Part shown: positions 42,836 through 55,228 of the stretch, piece after piece
Layout of the letters: each line of letters opens with the position of its first letter
Position numbering within the stretch: position 1 is the stretch's first letter
Assembly: GCF_901000735.1 (NCBI RefSeq)
Contig: NC_081551.1
Span: forward strand, 15,126,906 to 15,190,905
Direction of reading: 5' to 3'
Length of the DNA stretch: 64,000 bases
Source: Corylus avellana
Taxonomy: Eukaryota; Streptophyta; Magnoliopsida; Fagales; Betulaceae
Translations under genes and position numbers: made by a program
Notes under the pieces: generated by a model
What the model was told of the DNA's origin: nothing
The model's database searches: none
What the model saw: the letters and a program-made list of their open reading frames with translations, nothing else

Positions 42836-45800
42836 TAAGAAAGCAATATATTTACATTGGGGAGGAGGACCACAAAAAGAATGAGCCAACAAAGCTTACC
42901 AATTCTTCACAACTTTCTGAGTTCCAAAGTTGAAGATGGTAAACGAAGATGGGAGTGCAACCAAACTAATAACTGCAACTCCGGCAGTCATCAAAATGGT
43001 CGAAATGATGAGCTGCCTCTTCAACGCCGGCTCAATTTCATTCACAGCCTTGATTTCAAAGAAATCAGTAGCAAATAAGGTGGTGATCAAACAAACCAGG
43101 ATACCCACAGAACTAACAATGAGAGGATATAACATCGGAGTGAACTCATGATTGATTCCAAAGGAGGAGATGGAAGCAACAACTAGGGCGGCACAGGATG
43201 CCTCAGCATACGAGCCAAAAAGATCAGATCCCATACCAGCTATATCCCCAACATTATCACCAACATTATCAGCTATCACCTGACAACAAAGAAGTCATTT
43301 AATATATGAACATGATCTATTTCAGACTCTGTAAAATTTCTAAGTGGAGATCCTTACAGCTGGATTTCTTGGGTCATCCTCAGGAATATTCCTTTCAACC
43401 TTGCCAACAAGATCAGCACCAACATCAGCAGCTTTAGTATAGATACCTCCACCAACTCTGCCAAAGAGAGCCATGGAAGATCCACCAAGACCATACCCAG
43501 TGATGGCCTCAAAAAGGCCACCCCAGTCGTCACCATAGTATATCTTAAAGAGATTGATGGTAATGTAAAGCACCAAGAGTCCATTGGCAGCAAGGAGAAA
43601 ACCCATAACTGCACCAGATCTGAATGCAGTGATAAATGCCTTCCCAACACCCTTTCTTGCCTCCAGGGTGGTTCTGGCATTTGCATAGGTTGCAATTTTC
43701 ATTCCAAGGAAGCCAGAAACCACCGAAGTAATACCACCGAGCACAAATGATATGGTACTGAAGATAGCAGTGGCAAGAGCAGGCTTGCACAACTTGGTTT
43801 CGTCATACTTGCAAGGCTGACTACTTGTGTTGAAACCCTCCACCGAGCCAAGGAAAAGGAATATCAACACAGCAAAAGCCACCATGAACACACCAACATA
43901 CTGATATTCGGTAAATAGGAAGGAGGTTGCTCCTGTAAAATCCAGGCACCACAATATTAGTGAACCCAAAGCAATCTTAAAAATTTGAGGACAAAGTTCG
44001 GAACTAAGGAAAATGAGAAAGTTAACAAGCCATAGTCATAATGGATATCATGACATTTATTATGACATCAAATTGAAATAAAAAAGGAACAACAGAAAGA
44101 TCAGTTGATTGCACTGAATTCATCATAAAACGCACTGACCACAAAATCAAAACCATAATATGCTTTAGACTAATATGACAGTAACTTCAGCCATTTTCCT
44201 TTTGCTATGCTGCATAAAAACATTAATCAGTGATGAATCTTTCAAGAATAAAGGCCTATCCAAAATGTGAATGATGCTTGAAACTGATGATGATTTAATC
44301 TTCAAGGTAAAAATATGAGAAAACAGTAAATCTCAACAAATGCGTACACCCACATTTCTTCTTGATTTCACGGAGGAAAACCTACTCATCTTCAGTAATA
44401 TCCAGAGGCATTGGAATCTTTAAGCATTCCATCCTTCATAAACTGCTTATACAGCCATACCCTGAACGGTGGCTTACATATAGAATAAAGAGACCCATCA
44501 AGTATTGGGGCCACCAAATTCATTTACAGTATCGATTTTCTCTCTACACCCTCGGAATAACAGGATAAGTCCCTCATATCAAATTGTCCAAACTCATCCA
44601 CCATGAATAATATCCACCACAATTGTCATCAAAATTAAACCCCTCCACTGGAGGGTCTATTACTACTAAAGGCGCTACATTTCGTGTTACTCAGATTGGG
44701 AGGCCATCTTCAGCTATGCGACCAAGATAAATGAGACTCCTAATAAAATGTGATCAGTAAAATTCTTCTTTTTTTGATAAGTAATACGGTCCCTCAGATC
44801 TAGTGTTGTATACAAAGGCATCTACAATTAAAAGTTCAGAACAAGAAAGGATTATAAAGCAGGCGGTATGGTAAACACATCCTTTTTTTTCTTTTTTTTA
44901 ATTAATCCAAATACCATTAAAAGCCTAACGCGCCTCATGTACACAAAAAAAATATACAAAAGAAGCCATGTAGGTAACAGGAATAAAAAGAACAAAAAAG
45001 AAAATCATAACAATTAATCACTAAAGGAAAAATAAATAAATAAGCAAATGTCCAAATATACAAAATATTAAAAAATAAAGATTTCAACACCTCCAAAGTC
45101 TTTTTGTGGTCCTTAAAACTCCTACCTTTCCTTTCCCTTTCATAGGTGGTATGGTATAATAATTACATTCAACCAGTATTAGTTCAGACTTCCCAATCAG
45201 CATAATTTCAAGGACGCTGTCAAAAAAAAAGTGGCTAATCAGCACACATCCTTCACAAGGAAATCTCCGTCTTCATCATATGGGAGCAAAAATTATTTAC
45301 CCTTTGTAGTATTCCTTCCTTCCAAATGAGTTATATGGACCCCACTATGGTATCTCACACTAAATAATTTCTCATACGGGAAAGTGAGGAAATTGCCGTA
45401 AGATTGAGATGCATACGTTTGAATTCTAATTTTCAAAAAACAACAAGATAATTATGACAAAGAGTCCAAAACCTAGTGTGATTTGGCATTAATACCCATG
45501 TGCTAATACTAAAAAATCATTAATATCTGTACACGTTCATGCGATGGTATGTTCGTATAGAAAAGCGCACAGATACACACATAATATGAATAGTAGATAC
45601 TAGATCTCAATGAAATTCGCACGTATAAACAACGAGATATGATAACCATGAGAAGCAATGTCCATCACAAAATATGGCGATGAATTTCCCAGTGGGCCCA
45701 GATTCCAGAACCCACGATTTTTTTAATATCAAATCTTATCATTTTATAATAAGAAAAATATCTTAAACATGTACTAATTATTCCAACCTTACTCAACAGT

Positions 45801-46364
45801 TCACTCCACCCCAATAACCAATGAAAAAAAAAAAAAATTAAAAAAAAAAAAACAATTTAAAATATTTCGCTCCCAAACAAAAAAAAAAAAGATACTGTTG
45901 CTCTCCTCCACACACGAACCCTAAACAATCACAGATAGACACGTCGAATGGAAGAAAATCTTCAAAGGCGTAATCTCAAACCACACGAATCCAAACTCAA
46001 GCAAAAAATCAAAAAGAATAACACTCTCAGATCTACCAAAAACCAGCAGCCAAAAAAAAAAAAAAAGCAAATCTGAAACAGCTAAAATTGAAAGACAGAA
46101 ATGGAGACCTTCAGAGATGGCGTTTTGGATTTCGGCGCACTTGAGGACGACGTTTTGGTCGTTGCCACCGTCCTCTTCGTCGATGAGGTACTCTGTGTAG
46201 CCATTCTTTCCGGAGCCGCTGTTGGCAGACGCCGAGTCGTGGCCTGGCGAGACCTTGACGCGCGAGACGATGAGCCACTGGAACAGCGAGAACGCGATCC
46301 CCACCACCGCGCACGCCGGAATCAGAATCTCCGTCCCGATATCGGGCAAAAGAGTCACGCCCAT
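39842..46364 (-). CDS. AVP1: Vacuolar H+-translocating inorganic pyrophosphatase, type I
   Basis: Hydrolyses pyrophosphate and pumps protons into the vacuole. Multi-pass tonoplast protein, about 16 membrane segments in the family. Eight exons: 46364-46109, 43932-43358, 43279-42900, 41602-41516, 41424-41094, 40750-40340, 40198-40139, 40045-39842. All junctions have GT/AG and matching phases, giving 767 residues, the normal length. Start [20 protein letters not shown]. The substrate-binding motif [11 protein letters not shown] is at residues 255-265. [20 protein letters not shown] follows across the exon 2/3 border. GNTTAAIGK at 535-543 has Ala where potassium-independent enzymes have Lys, so it is potassium-dependent. 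No defect seen. It ends LLFKI, one residue shorter than the usual LLFKIF or LLFKLF. Confidence 0.96.
42788..42833. repeat. (TA)n microsatellite in pyrophosphatase intron 3
   Basis: About 45 bp of uninterrupted TA repeats on the intron side of the exon 3 donor (about 70 bp away). Another, shorter one lies at 42517-42532. Confidence 0.95.
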
Positions 46365-46471
46365 AGCCAAAAATCTCACAGATTGAAGAGTGAGAGGATT
46401 CGGTAGAGAATTGGAAACGAAATGGAGAGAAAAAAGCGAGAGAACAAGGCTTGAAACGGTGGAGCGAGGGT

Positions 46472-46482
46472 GTATATATACA
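46472..46482 (-). promoter_or_regulatory. TATA box of the pyrophosphatase gene
   Basis: TATATATACA on the minus strand in the setting gtgtatatatacacc, about 110 bp upstream of the ATG at 46364. GC-richer leader sequence with CT stretches follows, as expected for a short 5' UTR. Confidence 0.55.
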
Positions 46483-46711
46483 CAGAGAGCGTGTGGAGGA
46501 AAAACACATAAATTATTGCGGGTGTGGAGCCAGCAAAAAGAGTGCTACTGCCAGATCTGTTTGGCCGTTTGTGTTTTACCTGGCCAGCTAAATCTAGCCG
46601 TTCAAAATTAGCTAAAATCTAACAACTCATAATTTAGTATTATCTTTATCTTTATTTTAATTTTTACTTGTTGTTCTAATTTATAAATCTTCTAATTTTT
46701 TATTTTATATA

Positions 46712-46850
46712 GGGAAATATTAGGTGTTCTTTTAGTGTTCTTTTGGTATTCTCTCAACTGTGATGTGGCTTTTAAAATCACCAATAAATTAAAAGTCAAT
46801 GATAATAATCTTAAATTAAACGATAATTTTAAAAATGTAACTGTAACCGA
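46712..46850 (+). mobile_element. MITE with one terminal repeat left
   Basis: Begins GGGAAATATTAGGTGTTC, then ctcaactgtgatgtggcttt and aataaattaaaagtcaatga. It runs parallel to the MITE at 63721-63901 nearly to the right arm, where similarity stops before the inverted end. A decayed copy in the 5' flank of the pyrophosphatase gene. Confidence 0.65.
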
Positions 46851-47744
46851 TTATCTGCATTTTAATTCAAAGGTCGGGGAGCTGGTGAGCACGTTATGGA
46901 TGATAGTAGAATATACGATTAAAATAGAGAGCGGAATAAATATATATGATTTGTTTTGGAGTTTGACAAAAAAAAAAAAGGCAAAAAATTAAAGCTTCAA
47001 TTTTTACAACTTGAAATCGATCCGGCTTACATAAGTTATTAAAATAACAGCATGTATGCTGTAATTTAATTAATGATTAAGATTAAATCTCAAAGTTGAC
47101 TAAATTTTAGAAACTTTTAATAAGAAAAAGAAAATGAATAAAAATTTTGAGAAATTTAATCTTGACCATTAATTAAACTATAATATATATGCTATTATTA
47201 AAATAACAGCATATAAGTCGGATCCCTGAAATTGGGTATGCTGGTGCTGTCAAGGAATGCATGCAACGATGTTTCTTCATGAATTTAAGATGGGAAGAAA
47301 ATACCTATAAAAAATAAAATTAATATGGGAAAATAAAATTCGAGCAGTAATAAAAATTGGGCAAACCAAATATGAGAGCATATTCCCTCCACCTTCCCCG
47401 GGTAGATTTGCAAGACATCCACATCAGCAACAATAATATCAGTAACTGAGGTGGCCCCTTTATCCACTATATAACACGCTGCCTTAAGATGAGATAATTA
47501 TTAAAAAAAATGATACGATAAAATCATCTTTTTTACGTCTACCGTATAATTTTTATACATTTTCTATGTGTAATAAGTCTCAAATTATAAATACTAAATC
47601 AAAATGAAGTGATAAATATATTACCATATTCATATCTCGAGCAATTTCTTGACCAAATTGATAGAGCGTTTTAATGGAATTTAATTGACCAAATAAATAG
47701 ACTATCAGTAGCGGTGATTAGTAGTCCAATAAAAAATTTTAAGG
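46851..47744. other. Intergenic AT-rich DNA with a small exon-like frame
   Basis: Mostly AT-rich. On the minus strand 47485-47364 reads KAACYIVDKGATSVTDIIV, ADVDVLQIYPGKVEGICSHIW between a possible acceptor (cttaag) and donor (tttg|gtttgc). Its codon content looks coding, but I do not recognise the family and no neighbouring exons were found. It may be a captured or relic exon. Confidence 0.3.
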
Positions 47745-48068
47745 GATCCGACTGGAAGGCGATGCAAAAACTGTTATAGTGGCGATGAACTCAGGAGCTT
47801 TGGATGAGAGTACTAGGGGACAGCTGACTACGGATATACGATTGTCTTTACGGGCCATACCGGATTGGGAAATGAATTTTGTACGTAAAGAGGCGAATAA
47901 GGTGGCTCATGCACTAGCTAGAATGGCTGTGACTGAAACTATACAAATGGTGTGGCTTTATACCCCACCGGAATGTATACGTGATCTTTTGCAAGCAGAC
48001 TTATCTGCTTTGCAAGCTATGCAATAAATGAAAAGCAAATGCTACTGATTCAAAAAAAAAAAAAAAAA
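47745..48068 (+). mobile_element. 5'-truncated LINE tail
   Basis: The frame to 48027 reads VIVAMNSGALDESTRGQLTT, DWEMNFVRKEANKVAHALAR, the C-terminal RNase H end of a non-LTR ORF2. A short 3' UTR and a poly-A run (48053-48066) follow. The target duplication is not clear because the flanks are A/T-rich. Opposite orientation to, and different from, the LINE at 36256. Confidence 0.72.
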
Positions 48069-49148
48069 TTAAATTAAAGTGGTTGAATAGTATTAAAGAG
48101 TAAGTTTAAATCTCCACAATAAGTAATCATTCACATATACCTAATTAGTATTAACAATATTGATTCTTACTAATGTTGTGAACCATTTTTAGTAAGCAAA
48201 TGTTACCATAGTCATTTGGTTCCATCAAGATAAACTAGTCACAGGTGGTGACTCTCGCGGCTCACAACTTATTTGAACAAGTAATGATTATAGCAAAATT
48301 GGAGAGAGGAAAGTGATTGGCGGTGGGAGATGAAGTGAAAAGAACACCTCGTACTAAATTACAAGAGTGAAGATCCAACCTTATCAACACGGCGTGGTGT
48401 TGGAGAATGGAGGGAGAATTTGATGTGCTGTCGTATTTTGATGTGAGGCTGAGGTGGCATTTTATTCGGATAACCTTCACAAGGCGTACGTTAGACGCAT
48501 TCCGTGCCGGAATCGGCTTTTCCTTTATTATTTAATTCATTTTCTTCAATCTCTTTTTTCATTCCGTGGGTGATTTTTCTTTTTCTGTTTCTGTTTTGTT
48601 TTTGTTTTTTATTTTTTGAATGATGGAATTTCACTATCCCTTTAACGGTGGCCCACCAGCATTTATATTCTCCTATCACCAACGCACAAAAGAATCCCAA
48701 GGATTCGCATTCCAATGATGTTATTACTTTATTTATTAAATCATTTTTTATTGGATAAAATTCGCTATATATCTCTTCAACTATCATCTTAATAATAATT
48801 TATTCATTAAACTACTAAAATAATAATAATATACTCATAATTTTAACAAAATAACAAAATTATTCTTATTAATGAAAATAATGAATTTAAACTAAATTAT
48901 TATTTATTTATAAAGTTTTTTTTTTAGAATTTATTTATAAAGTTTAAATAGCTCGGATTTCAGCTTAAAAAACTAGCCGTGTTTGGAAAATCCCTCTTCC
49001 TCTCCTTTTTTTATTTTTCTCAAAAAGATTAAACTCTCTTTTTAATATTTACCTAACAACTTTAAGACTTTTATCTCACAAAAAATTTAAAAAAAAAAAT
49101 TCATCTTTATATAACATCAATCAATTTTATTTTATTTTACTATTCAAA

Positions 49149-49181
<33 letters not shown>

Positions 49182-51930
49182 CTTGGTTAAACACACCAAT
49201 ATATGTAATTGTTTTAGGACGACTACAAGTAGATTATTTTGAAATTTTTTATAAAAAGGCTAACTTGGATTTGCACTTAAATAATTTTAATATATACTTT
49301 TGTTGGGGTGGAGCCCCCTAAGCCTTGTCTCCGCAAATGTATGCAATGACCTCATGGTCACAAGCATTAAAATATATGTGTAAATACAAAATTAATCCTT
49401 AGAAATATACTAATTTGTAAATAAAAAACGCTACCGTTCTTTTTTGGGTTCTCTTCATCTTACGTCGATATTGTTTTCTAAAAAAGCATAAAACAGTATC
49501 TACGTAAGATAAGAAAAACACCCAAAAAAAAACCGTAACATTTCTCTTTATAAATAACTCCTTCAAATTTAAAAAAGTGGCATAAAACTCTCGTGCCGTG
49601 ATAAGAAAAGGCACAAATAACTAGTACTCATTTTCAACTTTCCTTGAAATTTAGATGAAAATCATCGATCTAAACACGTCACCGTCAATAATAAAATGAT
49701 AAGTCTCCCTTATAATATAAATAAAAAGAAAATGAAAGAAAAAGAAGGTGGTCAACATCAAGTTTAAGTCGAAGGTTCTAGTCCTAGGAAAACAAGATGG
49801 TAACATTTTTCCTCCAAAATGGCAATGGAGTGCACAAGTGCAAATGCTCTTTGCCTCTTGGTGATGGGTTTATTTGGTGTCATGCCCACAATTGAAAGAG
49901 GGTGACAGGAGGCCTACCAATTAGAATGATTTAGTTATAATTAATATTAATAAATTTGGTTTAAAAAATAATAATCTAATTGGCCTCTTTCCGAATTATT
50001 TGTGCGGTTGAGGAGTTTTGTCGTCGTAGTCATGAATAGTAATAATACAGAAGATTAAGGACGTTGGAGCATGTGACATTAATTAATTAATTAATTAATG
50101 GGTACAACTTACCATCAAATAATAAATAATATAAAAGCATAAAAGCACATGCATTATTAACAAACAACGGCACTGGATCGAGTTGGGTGAGTGAAGATGG
50201 GAGTGTGCTGTCATTGCTGTTCGGTGGTCAGTGTGGGACCCCAACCCCATGCCCCTATCCCTATGCTCAACCTGCCTCTCACTTATTTGTACGTTTTTTC
50301 TTTTTCTTTTTTTCTCTCCACCGTATACTGTGTAAATGTTTCTTTCCATTTTTAGCCTTTCTTTTGAGTGCATCTATCCGCTCTTATTTTTTATTTTTAT
50401 TTTTATTTTAAAAAAAAAAAACTAATAAAAATGTATACCATATAAACATTAAAATACAAATAAGCATTTTGAAAAGATTTTATAATTCGCTCATATGACT
50501 AGGGGATTAACCGACCAACTGCTTTTAAAAGCAGTTGAAAATAACCGATAATCGGTTGCATTTATTTAGATTCGGTTGAAATCAGTAACCGGGTATATAT
50601 ATATTTATTTGTTAAAAATGTAGAACGAGATCGTTTACTATAAGTTTTTTTTTTTAACAACCACAACAAAACTTAGTTTATCAGAGAAAAAAGCCAAAAA
50701 TGGCAAATTAAGCCCAAAAGTAAGCTCAATACCCAAAATAGGCCTAAAATACCCAATTTTCTGAAGACCCAGTTACGGGCTCTGATTCTTAAAATTGACT
50801 AACCAGCTACCTCAATTCTGGTTTGCAGTTTTAACCAATAACCATTAATCGGAACCGGGTTTACATCCTTACATGTGACATGCCTAAAATAAATACTTGT
50901 GAGTAGAGCTTTAAATGCAAGCGGATATTAACTATCCGCATTCCCTATGCGGATACAAATAACAGTTTTAGTGTTTATGGATGCACTTAAAAACCAGTCT
51001 AATATTTTGAATAAATATAAGCAAGGCTGGCTTAATACATTTTCAAGCATAAGACAACAAGTTTTCTTATATTTAAATATTAATTAAATCATATTTATTT
51101 TAATATTAATATTATATTTTTATTTTAAAATTATTATTCTCTCTTTTTAAAATGTAAAATTACTAATTAAGTTTTTATATTCAAAGGCTTTCCATATGCT
51201 TTACAGCATTTAATTCAGATTTACGTTAGAGCACATTTTGCTCACAATTTAATTGAAATGGACATTAACTTTAGAGAAAATTATGCATGTTAAGACTTCC
51301 ATGAATGCAAAATTAATCTACATGATTTTTTAATTAGCTTTATCTAATATCAAAATAAATTCAGAGGTCCTTGAGAATATATCAAAAAAAAAAAAAAATT
51401 GTCCTTATAGTTAAATTTTGTCTACTGACTTTAACATATTCTGATAGCGTGAAACATTAAACCCAGTAAAATTGTTACACATATCCTATTTAAGTAAGTG
51501 TCACACTAACAAAATATATTAAATTAGTGAATCAATTTGACGGTAGGGAGTAATTTTTTTTTTTTTTTTGACATACCTCAAAGACTTCTAAATTTATTTT
51601 GATAGCACAAACAACTAATTGTAAATACTGTAATCTATGCACAATGACTGATTTTACAATTTTCCCAAAAATTTATGACCTTGGAACTACATGTCTAGAG
51701 TCATTAAGTCAATAATCTCTCATTTCCATGTCTAGAGATTTTTCAAGGCCCCCACTGTTGTAAATTTTTTTTTTTTTTTTACCATAATTGAAGGCCTTAA
51801 TTAAAGACTACTTATTAACTTTTTACCATATTAGAGTTGTAAAACTTCAATTTTTATGAAAAAAAAAACTTTATTGTACAACTATTAATTGGGTGCCTTA
51901 ATTATAGATTGTCAATTAACTTTTTAGAGG
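48069..51930. other. Gene-poor AT-rich region
   Basis: No convincing gene. Poly-A/T runs are frequent (for example 49144-49182). 50490-50870 contains ggttgaaa/taaccg/cggttg repeats like those at 12330-12680. 49620-50100 holds short unique sequence without long frames. A short T/C-rich segment at 50290-50410 is not coding. Confidence 0.5.
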
Positions 51931-52169
51931 TAATTATCAATTCCCCCATGAAGTATCTTTTGATTACCGTATACTTTCATTAACTACCAACTTTACATTA
52001 TCACTTCATCAAATTACCATTTCGTTACCAAAACTCTCATTTCGTCAGTCACGGTCGTTAAGTCAGACAGTCAACCCATCACTTGCATGTCACATGCCTT
52101 GAATGCGCATGCATTTTTTTGGGGGGTAATTATCTTCATACTATCCTCCATTCCAAAGCATACAAGATG

Positions 52170-52896
52170 AGCATTCTCAAAGGAGGAGACAAATAGTACT
52201 TTTATCTAAAATGACTAATCAGATTTGTAAAAAATTTCTCACATTGGATTAGCAAAAAAAAAAAAAAAATGCAAAATGGATATTTGATTGGATTAGCCAA
52301 AAAAAAAAAAAAAAAAAGTTTCATGTAACAGCACTTTTCAAGGTACCATTTTTTTTAAAAAAAATTTTTAACCTATTTTCTCTTTTTCCCAAAACTTTTC
52401 CCACTTTTCAAGGGATCACTGTGAGAATATTCTTTCACAATTTTTAATAAAAAGATATTTAAATGATATAGATAAAAATATAGTTAATTAGATGTTGGAG
52501 GCCTTTAAAAATTCATTAGTTAAATTATATAAAGTGAGTTTTGATGAGCTATTTTGCATAAAAATTTGGCTCTTCCATTGGGAATGCTTAGCTAATGAAT
52601 TTTTAAAGACCCCTACATCCGATTAACTATATTTTAAATATTATTTCTTTACTCTTTATTGGGAAAAAGTGGGAAAAGTTTTGGGAAAAAGAGAAAACGG
52701 GTGAGAGAAACAATAAAAAATAAAATAGTTCACTTGAAAAGTGCTGTAGCTTTTTTTTTTTTTTTGCTCTTCCAATCAAATATCCTTTTTTTTTTCTCTT
52801 TTTTTTTTGGCTAATCCAATGTAAGGGGTTTTTTACAAATTTAATTAGCCATTTTAGATAAAAGTAACATTTGGCTCTTTCATTGTGAATGTTCTA
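52170..52896. mobile_element. Foldback MITE, about 730 bp
   Basis: The arms run almost to the centre. The left has tacttttatctaaaatgact, ttacaaatct-type complements, cacattggattagc, aacttttcccacttttcaa and ggcctttaaaaattcatt. The right has the inverted versions (ttagataaaagtaacattt, ggctaatccaatgtaag, gggaaaaagtgggaaaagtt, aatgaatttttaaagacc). Poly-A/T runs sit at equivalent places in both arms. It would form a long hairpin RNA. Confidence 0.75.
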
Positions 52897-54424
52897 AGTA
52901 CTCACCAGCTTCATTAGCTCCTCTATTTTTTGTCTCACATACCACTTTTTAACATGAGAAAATATTATTTAGTATACTGTTATATGACTGACATACCATT
53001 GAAATGACATGATAGAAAAAATCAACCATTAATATTTGTTTTCATAAGCCTTTATTGATTCAAAAGTTGATTTTTACCATCACATCATCACAGTTATATG
53101 ACAGTCATATAAGAGTTTACTAAATAACATTTTTCATTCAACATAATTTTTGTGTCCATAATTATATTCAAATATAACTTAGTTAAGTGGGCCTTAGGAT
53201 TTAGTTTTAGCTTTTATCTCTACATTATGGCAACTTAGATTAAATAAAATGAGTCATCGAGGGGTAGTTCAATCGGCTAGAGGCTAGTTCCAATCCTCCT
53301 CCTCCATTTTTCAATTCCTTTATGTGGACATGTAAAAAAAATAAATTAATTAAATAAAAGGATAAGAAGGTTGATATATATATATTCTTTTTCTTTCTCC
53401 CACACTTATTTATTTATTTTAAAAAAAAGTCAATGGATCTGGTGATGTGGGTTCCACATATCAAGTGGTTGTTTTGTTTTTTTTTTTAAAAAAAAAAAAA
53501 AATTGTATGAAAAAAAGATAGAAGTTTTCTATTTAAACTTTCTCAAAGGATAAACTATATTTTTCACCCTAAATTTTAGAGCTATTTGCACGTCTCCTTG
53601 AGTTTTTATTTTTATTTTTTTTAATTACGTATATTTGAACTTTTAAAATTGAGCAATCTATACTTAAATTATGTCATTGGTTATAATGCCACAAATAATT
53701 AATATTAAAATCTCATTTTGCTCTTTCCCAAGTCTCATTGAACAGGATTCTCCCTAGTTCAAATGAACTGAATAATATCTAGTTAGTTATAGTAGAATGA
53801 TATTTTTATCTTTTTCACTTTTTTAAAGAACAAAAAATAAACAACTTTCATATTACTCTGGGACTTTTTTATTTTATTTTTTATTTTATATATGTTAGCG
53901 TTCATCTCGCATATATGTCTACCAATAGTGGATTGAAGTAAACACCAAATTACAAAAATACATTTATCATATTCAAAAGTAAACCTTCGAGGAATAAAGA
54001 AAAAGAGTGAAATAAGAATATGATATGCGAAAGTGTTAAAAGGGTGAAGAATTGGACAGTGAAAGTGGGAATCGAATGTCGCAGGAAAGTTGTTGCTCTA
54101 TCTAACCTTATATGATTGGACAGAGGAAATGTCTCAAATCTATGTTTCCTACACTTCTCTTTTTGTTCGGTGATGGTATATTTGGCAGACTACTTTGGGT
54201 TGTTTGAATTCTTCTTGAATTGTCACAGCAGAACATACATGGGCATCTTAGTAGGTCTTGGCTAAAAGTCATGGAACAAAAAGATAGTAATTTGCCAGCT
54301 TCTGAGATGGATGAACACTCATGAACAAGAGAATAACTTCTATAAGACTAATTACTTTACACCCTCCGATAATAATCAGCCACATCAGCTTGAAACACTA
54401 AGGGAAGGTTCGCACGTTTGTGCC

Positions 54425-54790
54425 CCACTAGGTGGCGTGCGACCAACCCCCAACAAGATTTCGGGCCATCCCCACCTCAGGGGTGGCTGCGCGCCACCCC
54501 CGTGGGTCAGAGGTGGCTGCGAGCCACCCCCGGCTACGTTTTGGGGGTGGCTCGTTGGCCACTCCAACCGGCAGCCACCACTGAAATTATTATTATTTTT
54601 TTAATATTTTTTTATTTTATTTTAAAAAATGATTTATATATTTATATATTTATTTACTTTTAATTAAGAATGACACGTATCATCATTATATTGGGGATGA
54701 CGTGATACACTAATGGAATCCGTCAAGTATTTTGACAGAATTTGATTACAGAGACTAAATTGTTATTTTGGCCTATCTCGGTAATCTCTG
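54425..54790. repeat. GC-rich GGGGTGGC inverted units with conserved AT-rich tail
   Basis: 54430-54575 repeats ggggtggctgcgcgccacccc-type units that are themselves palindromic. A T-rich run and a segment starting atgacacgtatcatcattat, then gatacactaatggaatccgt, follow. Similar GGTGG/CCACCCC units occur at 39110-39265 and 35870-35910. Non-coding and probably part of a DNA transposon. Confidence 0.5.
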
Positions 54791-55228
54791 AATTATTATT
54801 ATTTTTGTTTTTATATCACACAAATGGATTTTTAATTTAAATAATCACATTGACTGATTTTGCATATATATATATTTTGTTTAAGTCTTTTTTACCTGGT
54901 TTTTAGTTTTTTATATTGACTTTTTATTTTTATAAGTGTTTTTTTTTTAATTTTAATATATTTATATTTTTTTGTTTTAATTTTTATTTAGTTTTTTAAT
55001 TTTGATTTTTTATTTTTTTATTGAAACTAGTACAGATACATTATATATATTAATTTGTTTATAAAGTTAGGGTATTTAGGTCACTTCAAATTTTTTTAAT
55101 GAGTTTGACTGACAGAATGAGGGTTTTGAAAAGAAAATGGTAGTCTGATAAGGTTGGACATTAAGGTTGACAGTTTATGAAAGGATATTGACATAACGTC
55201 GTAGTTCATGAAAAAAAAGATAATTACT

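Larger units (their letters stand above)
51931..55228. mobile_element. Large inverted-repeat element, 3.3 kb
   Basis: The left end (51931-52075: taattatcaattcccccatg, aaattaccatttcgttacca, aaactctcatttcgtcagtc) is the approximate inverted complement of the right end (55075-55228: tgacagaatgagggttttga, gaaaatggtagtctga, catgaaaaaaaagataatta). There is no transposase frame inside. The interior contains the foldback at 52170-52896 and the GC-rich block at 54430. No clean target duplication was found, so boundaries are provisional. Confidence 0.45.

Noticed and set aside
47285..47485. Conserved-looking exon (VDKGATSVTDIIVADVDVLQ)
   Set aside because: Kept only as a note. A single short frame without neighbours or a family I can name.
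53255..53300. tRNA-like string (ggggtagttcaatcggctagagg then agttccaatcc)
   Set aside because: Resembles A and B box parts, but they are too close together and no cloverleaf or acceptor stem can be formed. At most a decayed tRNA-derived repeat.
54311..54663. Overlapping open frames with GWLRATP or RGGCEPPP repeats
   Set aside because: Translations of a GC-rich palindromic repeat in three frames. No gene signals.
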